Positions 11,906-21,539 of a stretch of 64,000 nucleotides of DNA are shown here, in pieces. Where the stretch lies: positions 2,846,653-2,910,652 of the forward strand of contig KN834749.1 in the NCBI GenBank assembly GCA_000827265.1, read 5' to 3'. Under the pieces are notes generated by a model that was not told where the DNA came from, did not search any database, and saw only the letters and a program-made list of their open reading frames with translations. The DNA is from Collybiopsis luxurians FD-317 M1 (Eukaryota > Basidiomycota > Agaricomycetes > Agaricales > Omphalotaceae). A program made the position numbers and the translations under genes. Every line of letters begins with the position of its first letter. Positions within the stretch are counted from its first letter, which is position 1.

Positions 11906-13638
11906 ATGCTCGTAGATCCCCAGCCAGAGCTCCCACTTACCCCACAGCCCGACCACCTACCAGCTCCACGACACGAGCACCCCGACCACCCGCCAGCTCC
12001 GCGACACGAGCACCACGAGCACCCACCTGCTCCTCGACACCGGCAGCCCGAGCCCGGGCATCAGCATCAGCCTCCGGTCTGGCCACCAACTATCCAACCA
12101 GCAATTTCCCAACAAGATATCCAAGCTTCCATACACAATTATCAGAACTCAGTAGCAGACGTATGGTATCTCAAAACTATAGATTTTGGAGAGGGCCCGA
12201 ACCGACGAAGGGTTAAGATTATCACTCAGAATTTTAATGGGTGAGTTGTTTCCAGTCATCAAAGTAGGAACGTTCTGAATCGGAATCCCCACCATTGCCA
12301 GACCATGTTCCTTTATTGCTATATGTACGTGTACTTCGAGAATGAATAACGAGGGGTACTTGACGGTTCATTTGATATAGGCAACATCCTGATTCTTCGC
12401 GGCGCGATTGAAATACTTCCCCCAGGACGGGTAACAGTATCCTACGAGTTTCTCTCTCAACTGCTGGCGGAACACCTGCTCATGACGTGTCCCGATGTAG
12501 ACATTAGTGCAGCTCTAGAGATTATGCCTTGTACGCAAAGTACGTACCTCTCACTTCAGTTGAATCTTGTAATTACATACTTTGCTAAACGTCCATCTCT
12601 ACAGCCGGCATGGACCTCAATCCTTTATTCACCGGAGCCAAGTCCTTCAGACCGCACGGTCTAGGCGGAGAGCTCAAGCTCTTCGAACAGGTCGGGATCG
12701 ACCTCGTACACGGATGGCTAGTCGATCCCGAGAGCCCTGAAGCACGGGCGATCTCGAAAACGCCAGACTACGATAGCGCAGTCATGCTTATAACCGAAGC
12801 CGATCATATCACTAAAGGTCAATTCGTCGTGGACGAGTTTGATGATGGTGTACCGCAGGCTGGGTCAAGCAAATCACCGGTGTATTCTGATGGGGAAAGG
12901 AGAAAGATTGAAGATGGTACGTAACCCAGCGTTTGCGTGGTTACGATATGTTTCCGAGCATTAACTCAAAATTTTCTTCATCTCTTCCTTCCTTCCATAT
13001 CCAGCAATCTCAATCCGTCACTTCCTCGATACCACCAAGTCTCAGCTGACCTACCACGGCCTCTTCCACCTCGCCTCCTCAACTCCACCCGGCACCCTCC
13101 TCGCCCTCTTCCGTAACCTCCACCTCTCCGTCCTGTACAGACGCGACACACCGGAGGACACCTCCCTCTACTCTCTCGTTACAGACGCGGTATTCTTGAA
13201 CGAGCCCTCAATCGTTTGGGAGAGGATTGAGGATGTAGATGGCGGGATGAGTACGTTTGTCGATTCAGGGTTTAGGAAGGCGAGTCCGGCGGGGGGCGAT
13301 TGGGCGGGGCAGACGGCGGAGGAGGCGTTGAGGGCTGCAGAGGGGGGATTCGATACTTCGGATCCAGCAGAGTATGTTGCTTTTTGGTTTTTAAGCGGTT
13401 CAGTTCATTGATCTTGTCTATTACGACTTCATTTTTTTTTTCCCTTTTCCCTTCCTATTTGTATAGTCTGGCCCTTGCGCGACAGCTGCAAGCGGAAGAG
13501 AATGATCGCGCTCGGAGGGAGCGTGAGTGGTATAATCAGGAGAGGGAGCGGAGACGGTTGGAAGAGATTCAGAGGAGGCAGGAGATGGAGGATAGGAAGG
13601 GGAAGGGGAAGAAGTCGAAAGATTGTGTTATTATGTAG
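11906..13638 (+). CDS. MINDY-1/2-type deubiquitinase with C-terminal CaaX box
   Basis: Cysteine protease of the MINDY (FAM63) family, which trims Lys48-linked polyubiquitin from the chain end. The Pro/His-rich N-terminus carries a threefold 11-residue repeat. The catalytic block follows: the oxyanion-hole Gln and the nucleophile Cys lie in TQNFNGPCSFIAICNILI (assembled across two introns), and the catalytic His lies in YHGLFHLA...LFRNLHLSVLYRR. The end of the protease fold reads SLVTDAVFLNEPSIVWERI. After it comes a ubiquitin-binding MIU-type helix, DLALARQLQAEENDRARRER, then a charged coiled region and the tail KGKGKKSKDCVIM. The last four residues form a CaaX motif behind a polybasic stretch, which predicts prenylation and membrane attachment. 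A longer frame reaches back to 11834, but the ATG at 11906 is more plausible. Homology is clear. The exact start is uncertain. Confidence 0.9.
11951..12049 (+). repeat. Three tandem 33-bp units in the MINDY N-terminus
   Basis: Units at 11951-11983, 11984-12016 and 12017-12049 encode DHLPAPRHEHP, DHPPAPRHEHH and EHPPAPRHRQP. The repeat is in frame and lies before the catalytic domain, so copy number could vary between strains without breaking the enzyme. Confidence 0.9.
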
Positions 13639-14227
13639 GTGTTGTTGTGAGGTACACGGGGAAGGGGAAGCGGGGAAAGGGACCGACTGTGGCTTCAATT
13701 GTTCGTCCCGCACATTTTTTTTCATACCTTGTACGTGAATCAATGTTATCGTGTCGGAGTTGTTCGTCTGACCTTCCAACCCTTGTACTTTTGCAGATCT
13801 TATCTTTTATCAGTTATAGCTACTACAATTTATCAAGGAGGAATTACATTTTTCGAATAGACGGATTAACGCTTAAAGTGTAGGCTACCTAAATGACTTG
13901 TAATACTCGATTCGGAGGAGACTGCGTCGTTTGCTTTGTTTTTCATTCAAGGAGCTTATCAAATATTACATGCATTTGGAATATGGGATGTACTGGAGTA
14001 CATGTAAAGACAAACCGAGAAAAAGACATGCTGCGTTATACAGATACAAGTAAGAATGTATGGTGAAAAAGTATGTGATGCAATAGCAAGCAGTATAAGA
14101 TATATAAATACACGCGTACGCAGAAGAGGCATTAAAGGGAAAGGGAGTAAGTGGCGATAGATAAATAGGACTGTAGGCCCAGAGGGCGCATCTATAGAGC
14201 CGGATAGAGAAGAATAGATTTCCACAT
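13639..14227. other. Spacer between convergent genes
   Basis: This is the 3' region of both the MINDY gene and the Sec14-like gene. It contains T-rich and A-rich tracts usable as termination signals. No coding evidence is seen. Confidence 0.45.
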
Positions 14228-15901
14228 TCACGCAGCAGCGACCTGTCGCGAATCCTCTATCTCAGCCGCCAACGACATCTCCTCAACTTTCTTCGCCACA
14301 TCTTCCACTGTCGGCGTCGGAGGCACTTCCTTCCCGGGCTCAATGGAATCTACCGCCGTTGCTGGCGTCGAGCTGGCTGAATCGTCCTCTGTCAACGACG
14401 ATTTGGTCGACGAGGAAGAGGAAGATGGGGAGACGTAAGTATTAGTTGCACTTGGGTCGGTGGAGACAGCGTTCAAGAGGTCTTCTTTTTCTTCCACTGT
14501 CGGCGTTGAATCAAGGTTCTGCTCCGAACCAAGCTCTGGTACAACCTCGTTTACGCGGGTACCATCTGGTGCAATACCACACACTCTGTAAACCGTTCAA
14601 GTCAGCGGAAATATTGGACAAACAGGAACAAAAGACTCACTCAATAATCTGCTTCCAATAACTCTCATGATCAAACTCGTACTCGTACTCTCCACCGAAT
14701 TCAGCTTCTAGTTGAGAAGCCGGAATCAGTTCGAGCAGGTTGGGGTTGAAGCGCATCTGTCATTCATAAAGGTGTCAGAACTTGATTCACCTTGTTGCGT
14801 TTTTCGGTACGAACGAACCTTGTCTCGAGTTACGGGGTCCAGGAAGGGCGAGATTCCTTTGTAGAAAAAGTTGAGCAAAAGAGGGAGGTTGGTGACGATG
14901 GCCCGACCGAGGGTTTCGACGTAGTGTTGTTGGAGGATTGTGAGGACCTAGGATCGTAAGGTAATGTTCGCGTCAGAGAGGAGCAATGAATCAGTATGTT
15001 CAGACGTACCTTGCTAGCTACAGATATAGAAGGGTTCGTTCTAAGTGTGGTGGTCTTGTAGTCTACGATGATCACCAGAGATTCTTGTCCGGGTGGCATG
15101 AGGTTTTTGGCTCGCTCGCTAGGTCAAACGAACGGACAGAGCGCGTCAGGACCGTGGAAAGAAGCGATACGGAATAAGACTAACAGACACCATACTAAAT
15201 GCCGTAGCTGCCTCGGACTCGTTTCCGTATTCTGCCTTCCAGGGCGCATGTAGATGATAGGTCGGCCGTCGTAATCGAAGCCGTTGATAAGACTGAGCAA
15301 GTAGATGCTTATAATGAACACGCAGGAACACTGTGAATCGGGAAATAACGTACATCTTTCCAGACTCATCCTCAATCTTGACTTCATCAGGAACAATAAG
15401 CTCTGGCTTAAACTCCCTGCGCCACTCCATCGTATTCTTCATCCTCTTTTTCGCATCATTCAGATTCCATTTTGAAGCTCGTGAATACCGGGGGATAGTG
15501 TCCGGTTTGTTGAGCCACCGTCGTTCCCATTTTGCGTAGGGATCGGAGGGTGGAAGGGTGATGGATAGAGCGTACTGGAATGGACGTCAATCACTCATGA
15601 TTCGAAACAGAAACGAAAGTCAAAGAAACCAAGTACATACCTCTTTGACCGACTTCATCATCTCTTTCTGCTTCTCATCGTATTCGTAAATTGGCGCAAC
15701 CTTTGTTCCAGGTGCAGGCTCTGTCTGGATTCTGGTCGTTGTGGGCCTAGAAGGTTCCTCTGGCTCTGGGGAAGCCGATCCTTTTCTAGATTTGATTGAG
15801 CTTTTCGTTGACAAGGCACTCTTTGTTGACGTCGCTGTATTGGGAGGTGTTTCGCTGCTGCTGTTCTTGTTGGATTTGCTTGAACCGAAAAAGCTGGACA
15901 T
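14228..15901 (-). CDS. CRAL-TRIO / Sec14-like lipid-transfer protein
   Basis: A cytosolic lipid-binding protein of the Sec14 superfamily, likely a phosphatidylinositol-transfer-type regulator of lipid metabolism. The N-terminus is Ser/Thr/Lys-rich and disordered (MSSFFGSSKSNKNSSSETPP). A helical CRAL-TRIO-N region follows (WNLNDAKKRMKNTMEWRREF), then the lipid-binding domain with FDYDGRPIIYMRPGRQNTET, ESLVIIVDYK, HYVETLGRAIVTNLPLLLNF and FLDPVTRDKMRFNPNLLELI. The C-terminal 110 residues are Ser/Thr/Glu-rich and low in complexity. At least six short introns are needed to join these blocks, and each block sits in the order expected for the family. The Sec14-like assignment is firm. The exact subfamily (Sfh/Pdr16-like) is not resolved. 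Confidence 0.87.
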
Positions 15902-16544
15902 TGTTTACGAGGACAGCTACTAGAAATGGAATGGAATGTTTGTTGAAACCTGAAAGAAAGGAAGGAAAGGAATAAACAGAAAAACGAGGAGGTTTATGTA
16001 AATCTTGGCATTTTTTACCTGATTTTGCTTACCTGCTGTGTTAAGGCGGTCAGATCCGAACGTCCGAGCCGGTTGTGGTCGTGGCTGTTGACTCAGCGAA
16101 CGTGACCTCCGCCACCATCTTCCATCCCTTCCAAGCCAAATTCCAAGGAACACTTCAACGGGTTGCGGAAATTCGTTTTTCTGGGTCACAATGGGAACAT
16201 GGTCGAACAGAAATTTGGTAGAAATTCGTAGACGGACTGTCCCCTGGACGGCCGCACTCTCGCTCGGAACTCCATTGATCTTGGAGTTGGTGTTAATGAC
16301 CCTTCCGAATAATGTCAGCGTATACAACCATCTTGATCTTTCGACAGCAGGTGGGCAAGGATCTACCGGATGATGCAAGAGCACGAAGAATCGCTATTTG
16401 CGTTCGTCTTGGGCTTGAGACACTCAGCCACCGACTTACCTGTCCTGTGACGCCTCATTTCCGAATAATAGATATATGTCAACCTCCCTGGTCTGCCTGT
16501 AGACATCATCAATGGACTAGTCCTGCTCTGCCACGGTTCCAGCA

Positions 16545-16680
16545 GACCATCCGAGATCTCCAGGTCACCGGCGATGATGATGATAGAATCCAAGTTCGAT
16601 GATGAGTTCTGCACAGCAAAGTGGTTCCGCAAGTGAATGAAAGGTCGCGACTCAGTCATACAGTGCTTGTGGCATCTATT
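16545..16680 (+). pseudogene. Relic of the upstream region of the hydroxylase gene
   Basis: The segment follows the sequence at about 24385-24530, just upstream of the intact hydroxylase start. Shared blocks in the same order include ATCCGAGAT, ATCCAAGTTCG, AGTTCTGCACAGC, GGTTCCG.AAGTGAAT and TCGCGACTCAG / TCTCGACTCAG. The coding start itself is lost. Confidence 0.7.
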
Positions 16681-16894
16681 CAAATGCGAAAAAAAAATTG
16701 GAAACCTCAGACAGGGCGGCAAGTGGGTTGGGATTGTGTGCGAGGGAATGGGAATAGAATGGGGGACTGGAACTTTCTTGTAGGCTTCGGATGTTCAAAG
16801 TGAATTATCACCTACTAATCCCTTGTTTGCTCTGAGACTTAATGGAAGATCAAGCTTCTTATGTCACGAACCAGGCTGTTTCTTCGAAAAACAA

Positions 16895-16975
16895 TTTAAT
16901 AGTCAATTGGAACTTCCAGATGGTCGCAGGTCTACTGTCTCGAGTGACTAGCCAGATATATGTACATGGATACAA
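16895..16975 (+). pseudogene. Relic of a hydroxylase middle exon
   Basis: The stretch ATTGGAACTTCCAGATGGTC at 16906 is identical to the intact gene near 25165. The match continues through GCAGGTCT and, less well, through the following CCAG.TATA.. segment. About 400 bp that separate these two blocks in the intact gene are missing here. Only non-functional fragments remain. Confidence 0.72.
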
Positions 16976-17819
16976 TCCTCATTGCATCTGGCAGTTCTTC
17001 AATGGGACAACAATGCATAATAAGTGACTAATGCAGTGACTGACCACCTTAATTGGATTATCAGGTCTAGTTCAGAGTCCAGACATTATTGAAAGAGGAT
17101 ATATGTGCTTCTTTCCCCAAAATTATTGGAGGCTCAGAAAATTATCAGGATGTCAAGTCTGGACTCTGAACCTGAGTGTTTTTGGTCATTCAGCCAAAGA
17201 CTGGGAATGTGCCAGTGATATGCCAGCAGCAGAAATTGCTGCTGACTGGTGTACTGTGCAGTGGAAAGCTTGTTCTGGGCAAAGGCCAAAGTATACCAGG
17301 CAGAATACTTAATCTCAGGTTCAAGCAGATGGTAGTGCAATTATGCAGTATAGAACTATGTGAATACATAAGTCCTTGATGGCAGTTGTGTAATGTATCT
17401 GTGATGGAGTTACGCAGTATGAGAGCACGAGAGGAAAGAGAAAGTTTAGCTTTATGGAAATCTCGCTTACTGAGTGCTTGGCCAGACAAATGACAAGGTT
17501 AAAGTGTCAATTCAAGAGCAACTTTTCCTACTCTATGTACAACTTGATGCTGGCTTTTTATAGTAGTGTAGGCTATATGTAATGATTGGGCATCTATGAT
17601 AGCTAGTAACAAGTGGAACAAGCAATTAACAGATTGGGGATTGGAATTATAATGAATATAGATATGGATGCAAGAAAGCAGCAAGTGTAGAATGATGGAA
17701 TGCATGGATGCATGGACTAGAGTGACATAGTGACAGTTCCGCTACAAGTTAGAACTTTTAGATTGGCTCTGCCATAAATCAAATATTCCAAGATGGCCTT
17801 AGACAATCAAATTTGAAAT

Positions 17820-19150
17820 CTACCCTTCCCTGCGAGAGTCCTCCACAGTCTGGTTGATTTGGAAAGACTCGATTACTGGAAAGTCACTCATGTTGATCAA
17901 AATGACAACTGCAATAGAATACAATGTCTAAGAAATTATTTATCAATAGAGTAGTTGAATCTGCAAAGAAACAAAGACTCACAGGAGCGAGAGCAAATAT
18001 GGAACCAGCAATGGTCAAAACCAGGCCAAAGCTCCAGCTGCTATATGTTCCAACATCATATACAGCCACTATTACGATGACAGTATAGAGGGCCTGTATT
18101 GTGCAAAATATAGCACCAGATTCAATCAACAGTAGTAAAATGCCCTGTACTCTAGTTCTTTTGTGAAATGCAGCTTCTCTCATGGTATGGTGGTGATTCC
18201 TGTGTAAAGTAAATTTTATGAGTTGAATCATTAAATATAGCCAAAGATTATGACACTTGCCATGCCTTCCATCCAATCAAACTTGTTGCAAATATGTTAA
18301 CCGCTAGCGAAAGCAAAAATGGTACCCAGTCCAAAAGCAGGACAGGCACAAGCCCCTCATCCAGGATGAAATATACAACACCGATTCCTATAAATTATCA
18401 TGTAAAGGATACGGTAAGATTTTCATTCATTGGTAGTAGTGCTACATGGAATCTAGATCAATTACACACACCAATATTCACAATCATTAGAAGCACAAGT
18501 GCCACCTTCCAAAGCCTTTCATGTTTCAATAAGACCCATGCTCTCCAGACCACCATCAGATCACTCAAATGCACCTGAACAAAATATTCAAGCTGCTGAA
18601 CGAAGAACGAACACAGCCACCTCACTGAAATTATTGACTGCGAGTTCCAATAATATATACGTCCCACTAACTGACTTTTCTGGGAAGTTATCTGGGCATT
18701 TGCTTCAAGTCCTCCCTCTATTTCTGCTTTTATGTTGATAAAGATCTAGCATTGTATGAGTTGGAGTGCAATTGGGGTGTATGTATTCCAAGCCAAGACA
18801 ATGAATGTGATGATCAGGAAGACAAACAGAGCAATTCTTGATCGAGTCCAGGGTTGAGTTCTATGACTATCTGACAAGGAGCCACCGCCGGACATGTGAA
18901 TTGACAATCTCAAAGGCTGACCCGAGATCACTTACACTAGAAGGTGAGTCACAATGAGCATCCCTAGAATAGAAATACCTAGAGAATTGAGATAATTGTA
19001 CATTGTCAATTGCAATTATTTCGAATGGAGGACTTTGGACAATATCGAGTAAGACATACCAAAGCCGATTACTAGCACCATGTTAGGTATTATGGCAAAG
19101 TAGGTGCTTGCAGCATTACGGGAAATTGTGTGTTGCTCTTGTGGAGTCAT
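17820..19150 (-). CDS. Second seven-helix membrane protein, in CpG-poor DNA
   Basis: Same architecture as the gene at 10022. The start MTPQEQHTISRNAASTYFAI is followed by helices in GISILGMLIVTHLLV, TRSRIALFVFLIITFIVLAW and YFVQVHLSDLMVVWRAWVLL (the SDLMVVWRAW core matches SDGIVIWRAW of the first copy). Then come FLLSLAVNIFATSLIGWKAW, RVQGILLLLIESGAIFCTIQ and FGLVLTIAGSIFALAP. Removing a final intron gives the hydrophobic end TLYSIAVVILINMSD and a stop at 17820-17822. The alternative read-through ends in a shorter, less plausible tail. About seven exons remain in frame, so the gene looks intact although its DNA has very few CpGs. The function is not known. Receptor-like topology only. Confidence 0.7.
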
Positions 19151-20756
19151 GGATTGAAGGCACTATATCTAGCAACTCTTTCTCTTATACACTCCATAAT
19201 GTAACCATACCGCAATGATGTTGACTCGGATGCACAAGTGATCTACACCAGAAATTGTTTTATGAAATCATGTATCCAACATGCATCTGAACTTTGGTTG
19301 AGCGTTTGGCTGTCGATCGACGTTAACTCAATACATGTGGGATCTGTTATTCGAACCCAGCCGAATGGAAGTTGAATATAAATGTTACTGGGCAACTCCT
19401 TTGATTGTGGAGCTTAAGTGAGCCATTCGAGTAATGCCAACCCTGAGCATTTGCAACGACCCGCTGTTTTACAGCCAGCGGCTCAGGATTCAGTGAATGA
19501 TGCAGGATGGCAGAGATAATGAAATCATTGCGGGGACCGTCTTAGAGTAACACTAGGTTCTGCTCCGCCAGGCAAACTATCAGATATTACTTGAGGCCCT
19601 GCTGTTAATAATGGGCCAATGATGAAGCCGCGTGGCGGTTCCGGTCCAATGAATTCCAAGACAATGAGAACTGCATGTCAGTATTATTACGCTATTAACT
19701 TGTAAAGATTCATTCTATACACTATGTAAAAACCAGATCCTCATTGGGGATGATAAAAACTGCATCCGAACACTGTTCAATGGGTTGCAGATGGTCTCAA
19801 GTGACAAGTCTCTGGTGACTAATTTGCTCACGCCTCAGCGGATCACCTTTAAATTCAGCCACTATCGAAGGCGGTCACCTTGGAGAGCCAATTGGTAACC
19901 CGATTGTTGAATTCCCGGGTTGTCAAGCATGTCTGAACCGGAATGTTGGAACGTGGGGCCCAAGTTGAGCCAAGGACTGGGAGGTATTGGTGATTCAGCT
20001 ACCGACGACAGCAGTGAGCCTGAGGAAGTGGATGCTAGGGAGAAATTTTTTCTCTCAGCAATGCCCAATTGTTATGAGCTACACCAAAAACGTGCTGTAT
20101 AGTTTTGAAGGTAAGTTCAGTAATGCATCACACTGAGGGCTGAACTTGGTGGATTTCCATTTTCATAATGCATCATGGGCCATGGCCGCTTCTGACTTAT
20201 ACTACCATTTTTGGCAGCCGGCTATGCTGAAGCATAAAGATGCCACACACTAAATTGGTCACTGGACCAATGAACTGAGAGGTGCAGTGCGTGATGCACA
20301 TTCTGGGCTGAACTTAGCTTCGAAACTATACAAAGTTTCAGCTAATTTCGGTGAATGCAAGTAGTGGAACACTGGATAATACTTGGTGCATGAAGGCTGA
20401 AGGTAAATAGTCAAACTTGGCTCAAGGTCGATAGATAGTGCACTCCCAATTCTGGAACAACTGGAAGCAGCAGGGAGGAAGTACTCGAGCTGTACGTGAC
20501 TTGATGAGATAAAAAAAGGTAAGAAGCCGTGCTTAGTCAGAAGTCATAATGAGATTTGCATAATGTCTTGCCTAGGCATCTATGCTGTACGGTAGTCGGG
20601 GAAATACTTTTGATTTGCCCGAATACTGAAACCCAAATTGTCCGACTACCCAATTAAAAGGGATATTTGACACAGTATAAGAAGATACCTTAGATTGCCA
20701 TTCAGCTTCAAGTTAACGTCACCAGTGCCTGCCTCTTCACAGTGAACGTGTCGAAA
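19151..20756. other. Gene-free stretch between the seven-helix gene and the broken epimerase
   Basis: No coding exon is convincing. The short motif GGGCTGAACTT occurs at about 20139 and again at 20309 in similar context. The last 170 bp resemble the promoter of the intact epimerase (near 26560-26700), including CCGACTACC-type blocks and a TATAA-like stretch near 20675. Confidence 0.45.
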
Positions 20757-21487
20757 ATGTCATCAATTCCGCGAACAATTATTGTAAGTGATTCTCTGAT
20801 ATTAAATGTAGGTGATCTCTAGCCGACAGCATGTGCAGATAATTGGCGTATCAGGCTGCCTAGGCTCATTCAAAACGGATCAGACGTTTGAACACGAATA
20901 CAAGGTGAAAGGATATGTGCGTACTTTGTTCGATATTTATTGCATTGCAATTCCTTACTCGTAGCCTCGCGCGCAGAGCAAAGGTTTCCTTCGCCAAATA
21001 GCTAAGCTTCAAAGCGGTGGGAATTACAGATATAGCCGTAAGAGATTTTGGTCACTCTGTCAAAGATCAAGATGTAGACGTGATCCCATGAAAACACACG
21101 TCTTGATGTTTGAATTCTCGGTAGGCATAGGTGCAGTCATATACTGTGCAACACTGATTGCTGGACAGGGGGATCCTGAAACTGAATTTAAGGTATATAA
21201 AACAGACCACTACGTGCAAAATCAAGTGCAGGAATATGTGTTGAACGGCGTTCTACAGGGCATCATGTGTAGCATGGTGGAGCAAACCAGAGATGCAAGA
21301 GTCGTGGCAAGCGATTCATTGCGACTCGATAGCCTTGAGTTTACGACTCAAGACTGGAACCCGATAGCCTTGGAAGAGCCTGAAAGCCCCAATAACTCTG
21401 CTGTTGTGTATTTGGTCCGAAAGAAATTTGGACAAAAAGCCGTTTCGATGTTTGGTGACAAGCTTTCTGAGATGGACGCTACAATTA
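20757..21487 (+). pseudogene. Truncated, broken copy of the NAD(P)-dependent epimerase
   Basis: This is a degraded duplicate of the gene at 26752. The first exon start (MSSIPRTII), the Rossmann segment (now IIGVSGCLGS instead of VTGASGYLGS), the ARG/FAKYPHF segment, the DAVIHCAA-type exon (here AVIYCATLIA) and the YxxxK-type exon (VVYLVRKKFGQKAV) can be followed in order. Against the intact copy it has small deletions in the second coding block and an in-frame stop after the FAK codons (TTCGCCAAATAG). Everything after the exon ending at 21487 is missing, so the C-terminal half of the fold is gone. The G-alpha start codon lies only about 50 bp downstream. Not functional as an epimerase. Confidence 0.85.
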
Positions 21488-21539
21488 GTACGTTGCTAAT
21501 TTCTGCTCCTTATTATTATTAATCTTCATCCGGGAAGCT

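Larger units (their letters stand above)
15902..17819. other. Gene-free stretch with hydroxylase relics and a CpG desert
   Basis: No intact gene is seen. Two short segments (16545-16680 and 16895-16975) resemble the promoter and the middle exon of the prolyl-4-hydroxylase-like gene at 24580. From 17041 to 17400 there is not one CG dinucleotide, which marks the start of a CpG-depleted block. Confidence 0.6.

Noticed and set aside
15920..16722. Minus-strand frames of 154 and 119 codons upstream of the Sec14-like gene
   Set aside because: No recognisable domain, and part of the DNA is better explained as a relic of the hydroxylase promoter on the plus strand.
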